In this document: one piece after another, positions 1-12,114 of the stretch
How positions within the stretch are numbered: the stretch's first letter is position 1
Layout: every line of letters begins with the position of its first letter
Source of the DNA: Acanthamoeba sp. SK_2022b
Taxonomy: Eukaryota > Discosea > Longamoebia > Acanthamoebidae
Assembly: GCA_027943245.1 (NCBI GenBank)
Contig: JANDJZ010000095.1
Coordinates: 1-64,000, forward strand
Direction of reading: 5' to 3'
DNA length: 64,000 nt
Position numbers and translations under genes: made by a program
Notes under the pieces: model-generated
Databases searched by the model: none
Told to the model about the DNA's origin: nothing
Seen by the model: the letters and a program-made list of their open reading frames with translations, nothing else

Positions 1-489
1 GCATCGCCGAACGGCAACGACGTCGAGAGCGAGCTGATCAAGCAGCTGGGCAGCGGGGAGCACGAAGCAAACGAAGGCGAGAACGGCAGCGAGCACAGGC
101 CGGTCGGCGAGGGCGACGCTGCCGCAGCCGCGGACGCCGGCGATGGCGCGGCGCTGTACGAGATCGACGAGGCAGAGCGGGAGAGGGAGGCGCGCAGGAA
201 GGAGCTCGAGCGCCAGCGCGAGGCGGCCTATCAGGCGCGACTGCGCGAGCTGGTGCGCGAGGGACACGTGCTGCGGCGCAAGGCGCGCGAAGCGCGGGAG
301 CAGGCCGCGGAGAGGGAGCGCGCGCACGTCGAACGCGTGGGGGAGCTCGAGCAGCGGCTGCAGGAGCAGGAGGACCTCTACGCCGCCCTCCAGACCAAGT
401 CCGGCGAACAGATCGAGCGACTCGCCACCGAACTCCAGCGTACACCGACTTTCTATTTTGTTTTCTTTTTATTTCTTTTTATTTATGTA

Positions 490-551
<62 letters not shown>

Positions 552-2880
552 GTGTGTGTAGGATTGACCGAAAGCGAGGCGCGGGCCAAGGCCGAGATGG
601 AAGCCCAGCACAAGGCCAAGGTCAGCACAGTCGTCAGCCAATCAGTGTGGGCCCGTGCTACGGCGCACAGTGGGCTGACGAGTGGTCGTGATGCGCAGGT
701 GGACGAGTTGGAGGGCGAGCTGGCCCGGCATAGGGATGCGCAGAAGGAGTTGCTCGAGGCGGGCCAGAGGCGGATCAAGGTACGCCGGACCACTTGTGCA
801 ACCAAATGCCACACGTCTTCCTGGCTGATCCACTTTTTTTTTGACAAAATAATAAATAATAAATAATAAAAAAATAAAACATTTATTCATTTATGTATTA
901 TTTTATTTCATATCATTGGTGGTCGCACAGGAGTTGACGGGCGAGCTCGAGGACAGCCAAGCCAAAGCCAGGGAGCTGGGCGAAGATCTGCACAAGGCAC
1001 AGGAGTCGCTGGCCGGTACGCTCGCGTCCCCCACTCCCCTTTGTCGTGTGTGTCGACACGCATAACAAGCGACCAACCCGAGTTGTTGCTCTTGTGAACG
1101 CCAGAACGGGAGCACCAGCTGGCATCCATGCAGAAGGACAAGGAGGTGGAGCTGCAAGGCCTCCACGACACGCTCATTCTGATGAGGAACGAGGCCCGCA
1201 CGCTGGGCGCGGAGAACGCCCAGCTGAAGGAGGAGGCGGCCAGGTGGCAGCGCGAGGCCGACGACAAGGCCGCGCTGGCCGCCGAACTGCAGGCCCTCCG
1301 TGAGCGGCTGCAGCATGAACAGAGCACCGGTGCGCCCAGCGAGCCTGCGCAGGCCGTGGCCCAGGCCGACCTCGCCGCCGTCGTGGCGGAGAAGGAGGGC
1401 AGAATCCGCGAGCTCGAAGCGATCGTGGCCCAACGGGCCAGCGGAGACGAGCCCCACACGCAGAGCCAAGACGACCGTCGGGCCGAGGACGAGGCCGAGG
1501 ACGGCGCGACGTTGGCCGCCGCGCGCGCGAGGATCGCCGAACTGGAGAGCCAGGTGGAGACGCTGAGCAGCCACCAGAGCGGCGAGGCCCTGCGCGCAGA
1601 CGACGCGGAGCGACAGCATCAGCAGGAGCGGAAGGCGGAGGAGGAGGCTAAGGGGGAGCTGGTGAGAGAGCGAGAGAGGCTCGAGGAGGAGCGGCGGGCG
1701 CTGGACGAGGAGCGCGAGCGCGTGGAGAAGGAGAAGGACGAGGTGCACGAGGAGCGCGAGCGACTGCAGGAGGAGCGGGACGACGTCGCCCACGAGCGCG
1801 AGCGGCTACGCGCCGAGTCAGAGCGGGCCGCGCATCACCAGACCGAGGACGGCGAACAGGAGGCAAAGGCAGCGGAGGCAAAGGAGGCGGAGGCGCAGGC
1901 CGAGGTCGAGGCCAAGGGCGAGGGCGAGAGCGAGAAGGCCGACGCAGAGCTGCGCGACGAGAACGAGCGACTGCGCGCGGAGCTGCGGCAGCGCGAGGAG
2001 GACCTGGAGCGCAAGCGCGACGAGCGGGAGAAGATGCGCGAGCGCGTCGTGCGGCTCAAGGCCAAGGCGCGCGAGCTGGCCAAGCGGGCGCGCGAGGAGC
2101 GCGACCGGTTCGAGAAGGCCGTGCGCAAGGCCGAGGAGGAGCAGGCGCAGCTGGGCGCCGAACGCCAGCAGCTGGGCGACGAGCTCGCCGCGACCCGCAC
2201 GCGGTTGGCCGAGGTCGAGCGCTCGCTGGCGCAGGGCCAGGACGAGGTCGAGAAGGCGATGGCGCGCGAGCGCGAGGGCTTCCGGAGCACGCTCAAGGAG
2301 GTCAACGAGCGACACGACAAGGCGGTGGCCGACAAGGACGACGCCCTCCGCAAGCTGCGCGAGGAGAAGGACGTACGTGCTTCCCGCGTGCGTTCGTTGC
2401 GCGTCATTCGAGCGGGTTGCCTGTGTTGACTGTGGTGGCGCGCACAGGAGCTGATCGGCAAGGTGAACGCCGCTGCGGAGGAGAAGAGACACGCCGACGA
2501 GACGCTCAGCAAACTTCAGGTGCGTGGTTACGTTCCATGCTAAACATTTTGCATTTTAAGGATTATGTATTTATTTTTATTTTATTTATTATTGGTACGA
2601 AACTAATTTTTTTATTCAACTAAATGAAAAAAAATGGAAAAAAAATTATGGAAAAAAAAAATCGACATGCAGGAGGTGATGATGCAGAAGGACACGCAGT
2701 ACAAGGCGGTCAAGGACAACGAGAGCAAGCTGCTCAGTCTGATCGAGATGTTCAAGAAGCAGCTCAAGGAGATCGAAAAGAACTCCGAGGACAAGGAAAA
2801 GAAGCTGCGGTACGGCAACCCTGCCTCACTCAGCGACCAGACCAACACTGACGCACGCACACATGCACGCATACATGCAC

Positions 2881-2943
<63 letters not shown>

Positions 2944-4991
2944 CACACAACACACACACTGCACATCTACAGGGAGGAGATCAAGGGCGAGGTGGAGAAG
3001 CGCAACAAGCTCAACCAGCGCATCGAGGAGGAGAAGGACAAGCACAAGAAGGCCGTGGAGGAGATGCAGGGCATGCTCACCGAGCACCGCCTGGGCGAGG
3101 AGCAGCTGGGCCACATCAAGAAGCTCATGAAGGAGGCCGACGACCGAAACCGCGACGCCCTCCAGCGCGCCGAGCGCGAGAAGCAGGAGGTCGTCGACGC
3201 GCTCGAGCGGGTCAAGGCCGAGCGCGAGCACGACAAGGAGGCGCGCGGCAAGCTGCAGGGGAAGATCAGGAAGCTCAAGGACCTGCTCAAGCTGGCCGAG
3301 AAGCACCTGGCCGAGACGCGCCAGAAGGTGGCCGCGCGCGAGGACGAGATGGCGGCCCTCCGCCTGCAGGTGGACGCCCTGCGGCGCGAGCTCGAGGCCG
3401 CCGGCCAGCGAGCGGAGAGCGAGCGCGCCGAGGCCGAGAAGCGCGTGACGATCGAGGTCAAGGCCAAGGCCCGCGAGGAGTTCCTCCAGCAGCTGCGCAA
3501 GGCCGCCCAGGTCTACAAGGAAAAGATGAAAGAATTGGTATTTCTCTCTTTCTCTCTCACTCTCACTCTCTCTCTCTCTCTCACATACACGCACGCGCAC
3601 ACGAGTTTGGGCCAACACTGACCGCGGGGGGCAGCAAGGACAACTGGCGCAGGTCACGCAGGAGTTGGAGGACACCAAGGCCGAGTTCAGGTCCTACAAG
3701 CTGCGCGCCCAGTCGGCCATCCAAGCCAAGGCCGCGGCCTCCGGTTCCTCTGGCGGTAATAACCAACCGCCTCCCCCCCCAAGCGCTGCGCTCGCCCTTG
3801 TCGCTCATGCCTCTCCCCACCACCACCACCACGACACAGACTCGCCGGCGATCGGCGAGGAGGGCGCGGCGAGCGATCACGCCACCGGCGCGAGGGAGGC
3901 CGAGGGCGCCGACGCCCCGGCCCTCTCCAGCGCCGTCTCAAAGCTTCAGGACGAGGTGCGCGTGCCCTCTCTCCCCCCCCACTCTCTCTCTCTCTCTCCC
4001 CCCCCCACTCTGCCCATGGATGAGTGCGAGCGTCGCTGCTCAACACGGCCTGGCCTTGCGTGGCTCGGGGCGACCAGGTGGCGGAGCTCAGGAGGGAGGT
4101 GGAGCGCCTGCAAGCCGAGAACGAGGAGCTGCGACACTACGAAACGACCGCAGATGCCTTGCAAACGGAGCTCGCCGAGCTGCATCATCGACACCGCGAC
4201 GAAGTCCAGGAGTTTGAGAGCGTGAGGTGCGAGCAGCCCCCCCCCCTCTCACCCACTCCCGCCTTCTTCGCCTTTTTGGCTCACCACCGCACGCGACACG
4301 CGACACGCGACACGCAAAAGAGCGGAGATGCGAAAGCGGAATCAGGAGTGGGAGCAGCGGCTGGCCGAGCGCGAGTCCGAACACAAGCGGGTCGTGGAGG
4401 AGCACCGGCAGAACGTGGCCCAGGCGCGGCGGGAGAACGCCGACAAGCTCAAGGAGCTTGAGCAGCGCGTCCAAGCCGAACGGGAGAGGTAAGCCTCTCC
4501 CTCCCTCCCTCCCCTAGCCGCCCAAGGTTGTCTCACGTGGGCGGGTCTTCGTCTCAGCGCCCAAGCCGCAGTGCGGGAGCGAGAAGAGCGAGAGGCGCAA
4601 TTGGTCAAGGAGATCAAGGTGCTCTCGCTCTCTATCATTAGCTCGTTTATTCGCGTTGATTGATTATGATTTATGTGCATTTATTTTAATGTAATAATAA
4701 TAATTATTATTATTATTATTATTATTATTATTTAGTTTGTAAGATTGTGTTAGTTGGAGGTTGACTTAAGGTCGCGTCGTGGTCCGTGACGCGGGCGTAG
4801 ATTTTGGAGCAGCGCATCCGGCTGCTCAACGGCATGACCGGAACCAAGCCCACCTACTCGTCTTTGTCGTCATCGTCCTCTTCGACTCCGGTCTCGGCCT
4901 CGCCGTCTCCGTCAGTCTCGCGCTCGACGTCGTCCGTGTCGCTCGCCGACGACATGACCGCCCCGCCCAACAAACCCAGGTTTGGCTCGTG

Positions 4992-5030
<39 letters not shown>

Positions 5031-5293
5031 CCATGCGGCTATTTTTTGTCGACTCACTTGTGGCGCTGCCGGTTGGTTGCTGCAGGGAGGACGAGCGCGG
5101 GCTCACCAACAACGTGCTCTACAACCAGATGAAGGCCGCGCACAGGGAGGAGCTGCAGCGGCTCAAGACCGAACTCGAGGAGCTGCGGTCGGCCTTGGCC
5201 GACGCGGAGCGTACCACGAAACTGCACCTCATGCAGGAGCAGGTGCTCCCCCCTCCCTACGTCATGAGGCGTCTCTCCCTCCCTCTCACCTAC

Positions 5294-5361
<68 letters not shown>

Positions 5362-5658
5362 GGTCTTGAAGGAGGAGATCCGGGAGCACGAACGCGCGCA
5401 GAAGCGGGAAGGGTCCAACATCGGGTATCTGAAGAACATCATCGTGAAGTACATGGAGACGGGAGAGCACGATGCGCTCCTCCCGGTGATATCGACCGTA
5501 CTGCAGTTCACACCGGAGGAGGTCGAGCGAATCAACCAACGACGCAAGGCCAACTCCTTCTGGGGCTCGGTACAGAGCTCCTCCTCCCGCCCTCCCTCGC
5601 GATCTCTCTTGTCCTCTGACCTGGCCCGCGGTGGTGTACGCAGGTGTGGGGCAAATGA
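1..5658 (+). CDS. GRIP-domain golgin, long coiled coil (5' end outside window)
   Basis: The frame is open at base 1, so the N-terminus is missing. About fifteen exons join in phase; examples are 1-439, 562-620, 699-779, 931-1015, 1105-2372, 2448-2519, 2673-2809 and 2973-3537. Almost the whole product is Glu/Arg/Lys/Gln-rich heptad coiled coil. The C-terminus is a GRIP domain (exon about 5362-5569): YLKNIIVKYMETGE, then LLPVISTVLQFTPEEV, and after a last intron the end SFWGSVWGK. In known golgins the GRIP domain binds Arl1-GTP at the trans-Golgi, with the Tyr of YLKN as a key contact. The expected role is therefore tethering of vesicles at the TGN; this is inferred from the family. The family call is firm; individual exon limits in the low-complexity middle (3638-4620) are less certain. 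It converges on the PARP-like gene with about 97 bases between stops. Confidence 0.88.
493..560 (+). repeat. (GT)n microsatellite at a 3' splice site
   Basis: An almost pure GT run ends directly at the acceptor TAG of the first golgin intron (440-561). The intron is short, so the repeat makes up more than half of it. Confidence 0.97.
2880..2958 (+). repeat. (CA)n microsatellite in golgin intron
   Basis: A CA run with two small interruptions near its 3' end lies in the intron 2810-2972, about 70 bases after the donor and about 15 before the acceptor. Confidence 0.97.
4690..4733 (+). repeat. (ATT)n trinucleotide tract in golgin intron
   Basis: An imperfect AAT/ATT run in an AT-rich intron between coding exons at about 4559-4617 and 4804-4979. 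Confidence 0.9.
5296..5359 (+). repeat. (GT)n microsatellite at a 3' splice site
   Basis: A GT run abuts the acceptor (TGAAG) of the intron just upstream of the GRIP-domain exon, the same arrangement as the run at 493-560. Confidence 0.97.
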
Positions 5659-5755
5659 TCGTGACCGGTGTCTCCGAAAATCAAATTTTTAATAATTATT
5701 TTTGATCATCGAAAGCTATCGTCCTCTTCATTTCCACGTTGGGCTGGCAACACCA

Positions 5756-7498
5756 TCATACCATGACATTCCTGATCTTACGCACGCGATCCGGATCGTC
5801 TTGTCTGATATTGAAACGAAGTAAAAATTAGTACTAAATTACATAAAATCTAAATAGAAAAAGGCCAACCCAGAGAGAGCACCTGAACTGTATCATGTTG
5901 TCGAAGTCGATGCCGTAGGACACGCCGTTGTCGCCGACGATCGTGGGCTTGTACGTCGGGTAAGTGCCGGGGATATGGCGCATGTAGTTGCGCTGGATGT
6001 GGTCGCTCGCCGAGCTGTCGAAGTTCTGCCACGTCCCGTCTTCGGGCTTCTGCTGCCCCCACGCCAGGTGAGCATCAATCACGTGCGTCGTGTGCGCGCC
6101 TGTTCGTGTGCGTGCGTGCGGCGCCGTACGTAGAATTGCCACTGGGGCTTGCGCGGGGCAAGAGCACTGGGCAGAGGCGTGGCGGCGGCCATGCTGTGCG
6201 AGACGCCCATGCCGGAATGGGGCATGCCGAGCGAGGAGGAGAAGGGCCTGCTCATAGTGATGCTGCTGTTGCTGGAGGTGGGCAGAAGCCGGCCGAGCGA
6301 CATCGCAGGCGGGAGGTGGAACGACGACGACGACGACGCCGGTAAGGGCATGTACGGGCCCGTGCTGTAAGGCGGCGTCGGGGCCAACGTGGAGGAAGGC
6401 ATGCGCATCAGCGAATGCATCATCGGCGAAGAGGCGAGGCTGTGGGGCGGCGGCGGCGAGGAGAGAGCCCACGACGGCGAGCTGCCCAACGGTGGTAACG
6501 GAGCCATGCTGGGCGGCGGCGGTGGGCTGAGGGTGTAGGACGGCGAGAGCGAAGGAATCGCGGGGGCGGGAGGCGGGGGCGAGAGGAGACCGGTGCCCAA
6601 CGGCAACGGAGCGGAGCGGAACGTGAGCGAGCCGGGGGGCGAGGCGAGCGTCGACATGGATGACAAAGAAGAGGAGGAAGACGATGACGACGAGTCCGTA
6701 TCGAGGTAGTCGGCCACGACCATGTAGCGGAGACGAAATTGATCGTGCGTGGGCACGCTGTAGGTGGGCGAATGCAATGGGGCACGGTACGCCAGCCCTA
6801 GTAGAGGGCCGAGAAGGAGAGAGAGGAGTACAGGTCAGCCCCTTGCCCCTTTCCTCTCTCGGCCCACCAAGCTTGGTGGTTGATGCAGAGGGAGGGGGGG
6901 GTTGATCGTACCGTGAGAGGTTTGGATCGGGCCTTGCGGGACGACAACGCCCGACAGCACCTTGACCTCGGTGGAGTGGGTCTCGTTGTGGAGCGCGGGG
7001 CCACCTCGAATACTGATATTCGCGCGTCGAGAGCCGGCAAGCGCGCACACGTCAGATCACATACAAATAAATGTTGGAAAATGAGACCGGGGGGGGGGGG
7101 TTGGGAGGCGCTCTCGTACACTTTGTTAGGGAGACCGTCGTCATTTCGGGCCCGCGCAAGACGACCAGCTCTGGGAAGAGTGACAGCAAGGGACATACGG
7201 TCTGGCGCGGGCGCGAGCTCCGGCTCTCCCACGGCCACCTCGGCCAACACAATGCAGGCCTACGCCCAACCCCCGCCGCCGCCGTCAAGCGCACAGCGTG
7301 GGTAAGGCACAGATCGACAGAGAGCGTCTCGGTCCCATGGGAGCGGTACGTTCTCGCAGGGCTCTGCGGCGTAGAGCCCGCTACGCAACTCATCCTGCTC
7401 CTGGGCGACCGCGTAGGCAAAATGCGGCGAGAAGGAGTAGCCTAGGCAAGAGACACCACCGGCGCGCACGCGAGGTTTGGATGAGTAAAAAGCTGTCC

Positions 7499-7532
<34 letters not shown>

Positions 7533-9178
7533 AATAGCGGGTGTCGTACCGCTTTGCTCGTGGCGGGGGAGCTCAGACGTCAGGACCTGAAACGCCAGGT
7601 GCTTCGGCACGCCGTGCCACAGGAGCATTCGCTTCTCGTCTGCAGGAGGTCACCAAAGACAAACGTAACCAAATATTATGAATAAATTAAATTAAAAATT
7701 AAAAAGACAAAAATGATGAATGCTGTATGCAGTGATGGAGGAAGAGACCTCCGTAGCGAGCCTCGAATCCGCTACCATGTACTTGCTCGGCGAAAGAAGG
7801 CTTCTCCTTGAGCACGAACACCTCCTTCACTTGCAGCGAAGTCTTGGGCTTTTCGTTGGTCTGGGCCAAGTACTGCGTGGCACCCAGCGAGCGAGAGTGA
7901 GAACACGTCCGTGCCTCATGCACTATAAGTGAGAAACATGACAGGCAGGATACCTTTAAAATGGTACGGTATTCCTCCGTGTTCTTCTTGAGCACTTCCA
8001 CATGATAGTTGAACAGGTGCTCGTAGCAGTGCTCCGCCACGTTCTGTGTTCAGGTACACAACAAACCTGTTGGCTCACGTGAGAGGAGCGGGAGCTAGAG
8101 TAAGGCTGAACCTCTTCATCGACTTCCTTGCGGATCGATTGCAACTTGAGATAGTTGAGCAGATTCTGTTCGGGACATCGAGGAAGGTGAGCGCGATCGG
8201 GCATGAGAAGCCACGAAGTGGGGAAAAGAGAGGGAGACGGGATCGTACGGTGGTGGCGGCGCGGCGCTCGTAGAAGCTGTCAATCACCTCTTTCACGACG
8301 TTGCCGTAGTCGGGCAGCTGGCCACGGACCACGCCACGCGTGCAAGGTTGAGCGAAAACAGGCAAAAACATCATCACGTCGAGGTGCAACATCAGGACCG
8401 CACAATAGGACCCGAACGGACCTCCTTGCAGGGTACATGCTCCAGGTATTCGGCCACCTGCTTGATGATGTAAAGCTTTTTGGCGTTACTGAGTTCCTCT
8501 TCCTCCATGTCCTCCTCTTCTATCCAGGTGAGCGCCCTGAGCGCCGATTGCACATCTTCCTGGCTCACTAGCGTGGTCATGTACACCACAACAAAATTGG
8601 CATGTGAGCGACATGCAAGGTGCTTACAACAGCGCGACAGGTGGCGCCCGGTTACCTGAGTCCAACTTGGCTTCGTCAAAGAACTTGGTGAGCGAGGGCA
8701 TCATCCGCTTGACGTCGGTAGCGGTGGCTACCAGCTGCCTCACCTTGGGGTCCAGCGCCACATACTTGGTCTGCTTATCTTGTTCTGTTGATTCTGTCCC
8801 CTCGTTGCCTTCCACCTCTTCGCTGCAATCGACCTTTTCTTTGCCCTTTTCCTGCTCCTCTGCGCCTAAAAGAGTTCGAAACAATAATAACAATATTATA
8901 ACGAATAATCAATCAAAAAATGCCATAAAAATTACTAATAATTAATCCTTGCCGCTAAGAAAACTGGCAGTACCTGGCGCGGCGGCAACACCGTTCTGGG
9001 ACTCTCCCTTCTCTTCTTCCTCGGGCTCAATGCGACGCTTTTTCTATTCAAAGGAAAAAAGATATCTTTGGTCAAATGATTCAAAACAAATTTGTTGGAG
9101 ATTTACCTTGTCCACACTCACAGCCGACGAGGTGACAGATGCTTCAGACGAGTCTTGAGGCTTTCTTTTGGGCGGCAT
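5756..9178 (-). CDS. PARP-like ADP-ribosyltransferase with C-terminal WWE domain
   Basis: The start is the ATG at 9178 (MPPKRKPQDSSEASV), a basic, NLS-like beginning; exon 2 adds KKRRIEPEEEE. Helical exons follow that resemble the PARP regulatory domain. The catalytic fold is recognised from LQVKEVFVLKEK, then RMLLWHGVPKHLAFQVL (histidine of the H-Y-E triad), GYSFSPHFAYAV (tyrosine) and ACIVLAEVAVGEPE. At the third triad position the strand reads PTYSVPTHDQFRLRYMVV, where PARP1 has an NEY motif, so the catalytic Glu appears to be Thr. A Pro/Ser-rich linker (about 6200-6700) leads to a WWE domain (WQFYAWGQQKPEDGTW, IDFDNMIQFR) that ends QDDPDRVRKIRNVMV at the stop 5756-5758. WWE domains bind iso-ADP-ribose in known proteins. 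Loss of the Glu suggests mono-ADP-ribosylation or inactivity (inference). Exon joins in the N-terminal half are approximate. Confidence 0.8.
7502..7531. repeat. Poly-T/A homopolymer (~30 bases)
   Basis: An uninterrupted T run on the + strand (A on the sense strand) within a PARP-like gene intron. Confidence 0.95.
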
Positions 9179-9384
9179 CGTTGCTGAACGCGCGGCAAGT
9201 GCCCCCCTTGGCTCTTGCTTGATAAAACTTCCAAGAATTAAATTTCTTCCTTGCTCATTGGTTGTAGCAAAGGAAGTTCACCAATGGTCAGCAACTTATG
9301 CAATGCATGCAGCAGCTTACATACAATGCCATTCATCTACTTCTACTGTCCTACACCGTTGTAGACGAAATGCTGGGGACCCGG

Positions 9385-11348
9385 CTAGTATTGCTCGAGT
9401 GCCTGGGTCCAGGCCTGCAACTCCTCGTAGGTGTAGGCGCCGCTCTTGATGCGGCTGGCCCGCTCCTGAAGGAACTCGTTGACCGTGATCCGCTGCACGG
9501 CGCGCGAGCTCCGCTGCGAGTAGAGGCCCTCAAGCCGCTCCTTCTCCTTCATCTGGGCCTCCCTTCGCTGCGGCCCGCCGTGTCGCCCGACTGACGGCGA
9601 CGTCGCGATGGTGGTCCCCATGCGCTGCCATCGCTCGTTGATCCTCTTCTGCTTGGCCTTGCGCTCCTTTCGCTCGAGCTGCTCCAACTTCTTCTCCTTC
9701 TTCGACTTCTTGGCGGCCGCCGCCGCTGTCGAGCTCGACGGGCCCACCGAGGCCGTCTCCTCGGCGCGCTTGGTCCACTCTTCGTTGATCTTCTTGATGT
9801 TCGTCGCCCGCTTCTTCTTCTCCGTGCTGCTGTCCCACTCCTTGGCCTCCTCCTTTTCTTTTTCTTTCTCCTTTCCCTTTTCTTTTTCTTTGCTCTTCTT
9901 CTCCTTTTTGTTGTTCTTGTCTGCTGTTGGTCGTTTTGTTAGACAGCGCACGGGGCTGAGGTGTCCTTGCAAGACAGAAGAGAGGGAGGGAGTGCTCACC
10001 TTTGGCGGCGGGTGGTGGGGAGTCGCACTTCTCGGCGATCTCGACGTGCTTATCGGGAAAGAAGAAGTCGCAATCCGCGATGAGGACAGAGATGAGGCGG
10101 ATAACGTGGCTCACGTCGGTGATGATTACCCCGACGTGCTCGTTACGCGAGCCCAGCAGTATGGGCCCGAACACGATGGCCAGGTTGTTGCAGTCCATTT
10201 TGTTGGCGGCCTTGTTCTGCACCACAAACTGCAGGTGGCTCATAAGCACGGTCAGCACCTTGAAGTTGGTTCGCGGCAGCATGCTCAGCAGCCCGAAAAG
10301 TATGCGTCGTCTCTCCTCCTGGTCATCCTCCTGCGACGCTGTGTTCGTATAGCCAAACCCAACAGAACCAACAGGATTGTGAGGCGTCATCGCACACGCA
10401 CACGCACACGCACACGCTCAGGAGACAGCATACCAGCGATGAGGCACTCGTAGAGGTTGTAGGTCATGAGCGGTTCGGGCTTGAGCTCGCGAAAGTAGAG
10501 CTTAAGCAGGCCTGCCACGGTGTGCGCCGACTTGGCTGCCATCGCCGCAAGGTCCACCTGTTTGCCTATTGGCTCCATCCCCAACATTGTAGTCATGATC
10601 GGTGGTCTCTCGCTCTGGATGAAAGTGTGCGCACACATACCCTTGTTGATATCTCGCTGGGCGTTGTTGATGTCCTCCTTGCTGCCGGACATGCGGTACA
10701 GGCCCTCCTCGGTCACTACGAAAATTAATTCATTAGAATTACAACAAATAAGACAGCAATTTAAATCAAGTTATTTTTGTATATTAATATAAAAAAGGGC
10801 AGCCAGAGGTACCGCATGTTTCGAGGACGTCGAGGCACTCCACAAGGAATTGCTGGCTGCGGGGGTCCTCGACGGTGCCTCCGAAGACTGGCACCACCTT
10901 GCTGTTGCTTCTGAATATGCCTGACATGATAATAAGAGTGGCAGAGTTGGTTCGCTAACGAGCTGATCAGGCGTTCACTGACGGGCGTGTATAGTCTGTG
11001 TCCTCGTGGGTGAGCTCCTCCTGTTCTCTTTTCGTTCTTCACGCCAAACTCAGAACAATATTATCAATTAATTTAAGGTTAACGAACTGCCGTAACCAAG
11101 ACTCCAGCGTGGCGAGACTGCTTTACGTTCCAGCGTCCAGCTCAAGGAAGGTCTTGATCTTTGCCAAAGGGAGGGGCTTGCCCGAGGCTCTCGGTGGGTT
11201 TTCTGTCGGTATGGCGGAAGTACCGAAGAAAAGGTCGTCGTGTCGGGCCGAACGGCATGCCTGTCGGGTCACAGCACACTAAGTCAGAACAGACCTGATC
11301 TTGTTTAGTAACATTCACTACCCTTCTACAGCCCGTTAGCTTGCACAT
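9385..11348 (-). CDS. RhoGAP-domain protein with basic coiled-coil tail
   Basis: Exons join in phase to give ...PLPLAKIKTFLELDAGT, EQEELTHEDTDYTRP, SNSKVVPVFGG, FLVECLDVLE, then VTEEGLYRMSGSKEDI. The last holds the RhoGAP arginine finger (R in LYRMSGS). Further exons give VAGLLKLYFRELKPEPL and NKMDCNNLAIVFGPILL, the conserved RhoGAP helices. The family stimulates GTP hydrolysis by Rho/Rac. The tail after about 10020 is a Lys/Glu-rich coiled coil (KEKEKGKEKEK type), ending YEELQAWTQALEQY at stop 9385-9387. The 5' end is uncertain. The frame before DDLFFGTSAIPTEN has no in-frame ATG, and a small first exon from the ATG at 11348 (MCKLTGCRR) joins in phase 0, but that ATG overlaps the start of the divergent gene. 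Confidence 0.85.
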
Positions 11349-11931
11349 GGGACGCTCCACCTTCCGATCCTACCTTTTCACTGTACTTGTGTTGCTGGTG
11401 GCCATGACCGCGCTGGTCGTGCGCGGCCAAGACGCCTCTCCACCGGATACCGCTTCACCTACCACAGAGCTAGGAGAAGAGTCGAGCGTTGTCGCCGCTA
11501 CCCTAGCCAACTGCGCCCAAGCGGTCAACTGCAGCCAGTGCAAGGTAAGGGCAACCATCGCTCTCATTGCCAACACCAGCCGCTCACATGCCAGGCGTGT
11601 CGGTCGTTGCAGAGCTCCGATTGCGCCTGGTGCGGTGAGAGCGACAACAATGGAGTGTGCATGACCTGCACCGAAAAGGACTGCAAGAAGCCTGACTCTT
11701 GCCATGCTAAGTACTACACCCACAACATCTGTCCCAGCGTACGTCGCCCGGCCTCTTCCACATGGCGCGTGCTGATTTCCTGCATAGGAGATCGACGACG
11801 TACTCCTGGGCGTCGGTGCGATCATCGGCATTGTGGTGGGCGGCGTGGTGGGCCTCTGCTGCCTGGCTGCCGCGTGCCTGGGCCTCATCTACTGTCTATG
11901 CTGCCGGCACCACGGCTATCGTCGCCTCTAA
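11347..11931 (+). CDS. Small PSI-domain type I membrane protein (PTTG1IP-like)
   Basis: The start ATG gives a signal peptide (YLFTVLVLLVAMTALVV). After a Ser/Thr/Pro segment comes a Cys-rich PSI-type domain: ANCAQAVNCSQC, ACRSLQSSDCAWC, VCMTCTEKDCKK, HNICPS. A single membrane span follows (IIGIVVGGVVGLCCLAAACL) and a short basic tail RHHGYRRL. The PSI-plus-membrane-span layout is that of PTTG1IP/PBF proteins, but the long coiled-coil tail of the animal protein is absent. Introns lie at about 11545-11593 and 11738-11788. It is probably a surface or endosomal membrane protein; its function is unknown. A poly(A) signal lies 131 bases after the stop. Confidence 0.75.
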
Positions 11932-12061
11932 AACGACAAGCACGTGACTACAAGGAGTTGCCTCGTTGTGTTAGAAGGTTGTCAGCAGACCCAGTCGCCG
12001 ATGCGCACCGGTCTGCGGGCGTGCAGAAGACGTGGGCGAGGTTTCCGACTGGCGCGCTTGC

Positions 12062-12067
12062 AATAAA
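12062..12067 (+). terminator. AATAAA polyadenylation signal
   Basis: A canonical AATAAA lies downstream of the PSI-domain gene and only 48 bases before the next ATG (12115), so the spacer is extremely short. Confidence 0.6.
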
Positions 12068-12114
12068 ACCAAATAATTACCTAGTTCTCGTTCGTCAGCC
12101 AAGAACAACCCACC

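Noticed and set aside
1818..2512. Minus-strand Leu-rich and Ser/Arg-rich ORFs
   Set aside because: They are shadows of the GC-rich golgin coiled coil.
2634..4217. Long + strand ORF through the golgin introns
   Set aside because: It is a shifted frame reading through CA and CT repeats; the coding frame with correct splice phases gives the coiled coil instead.
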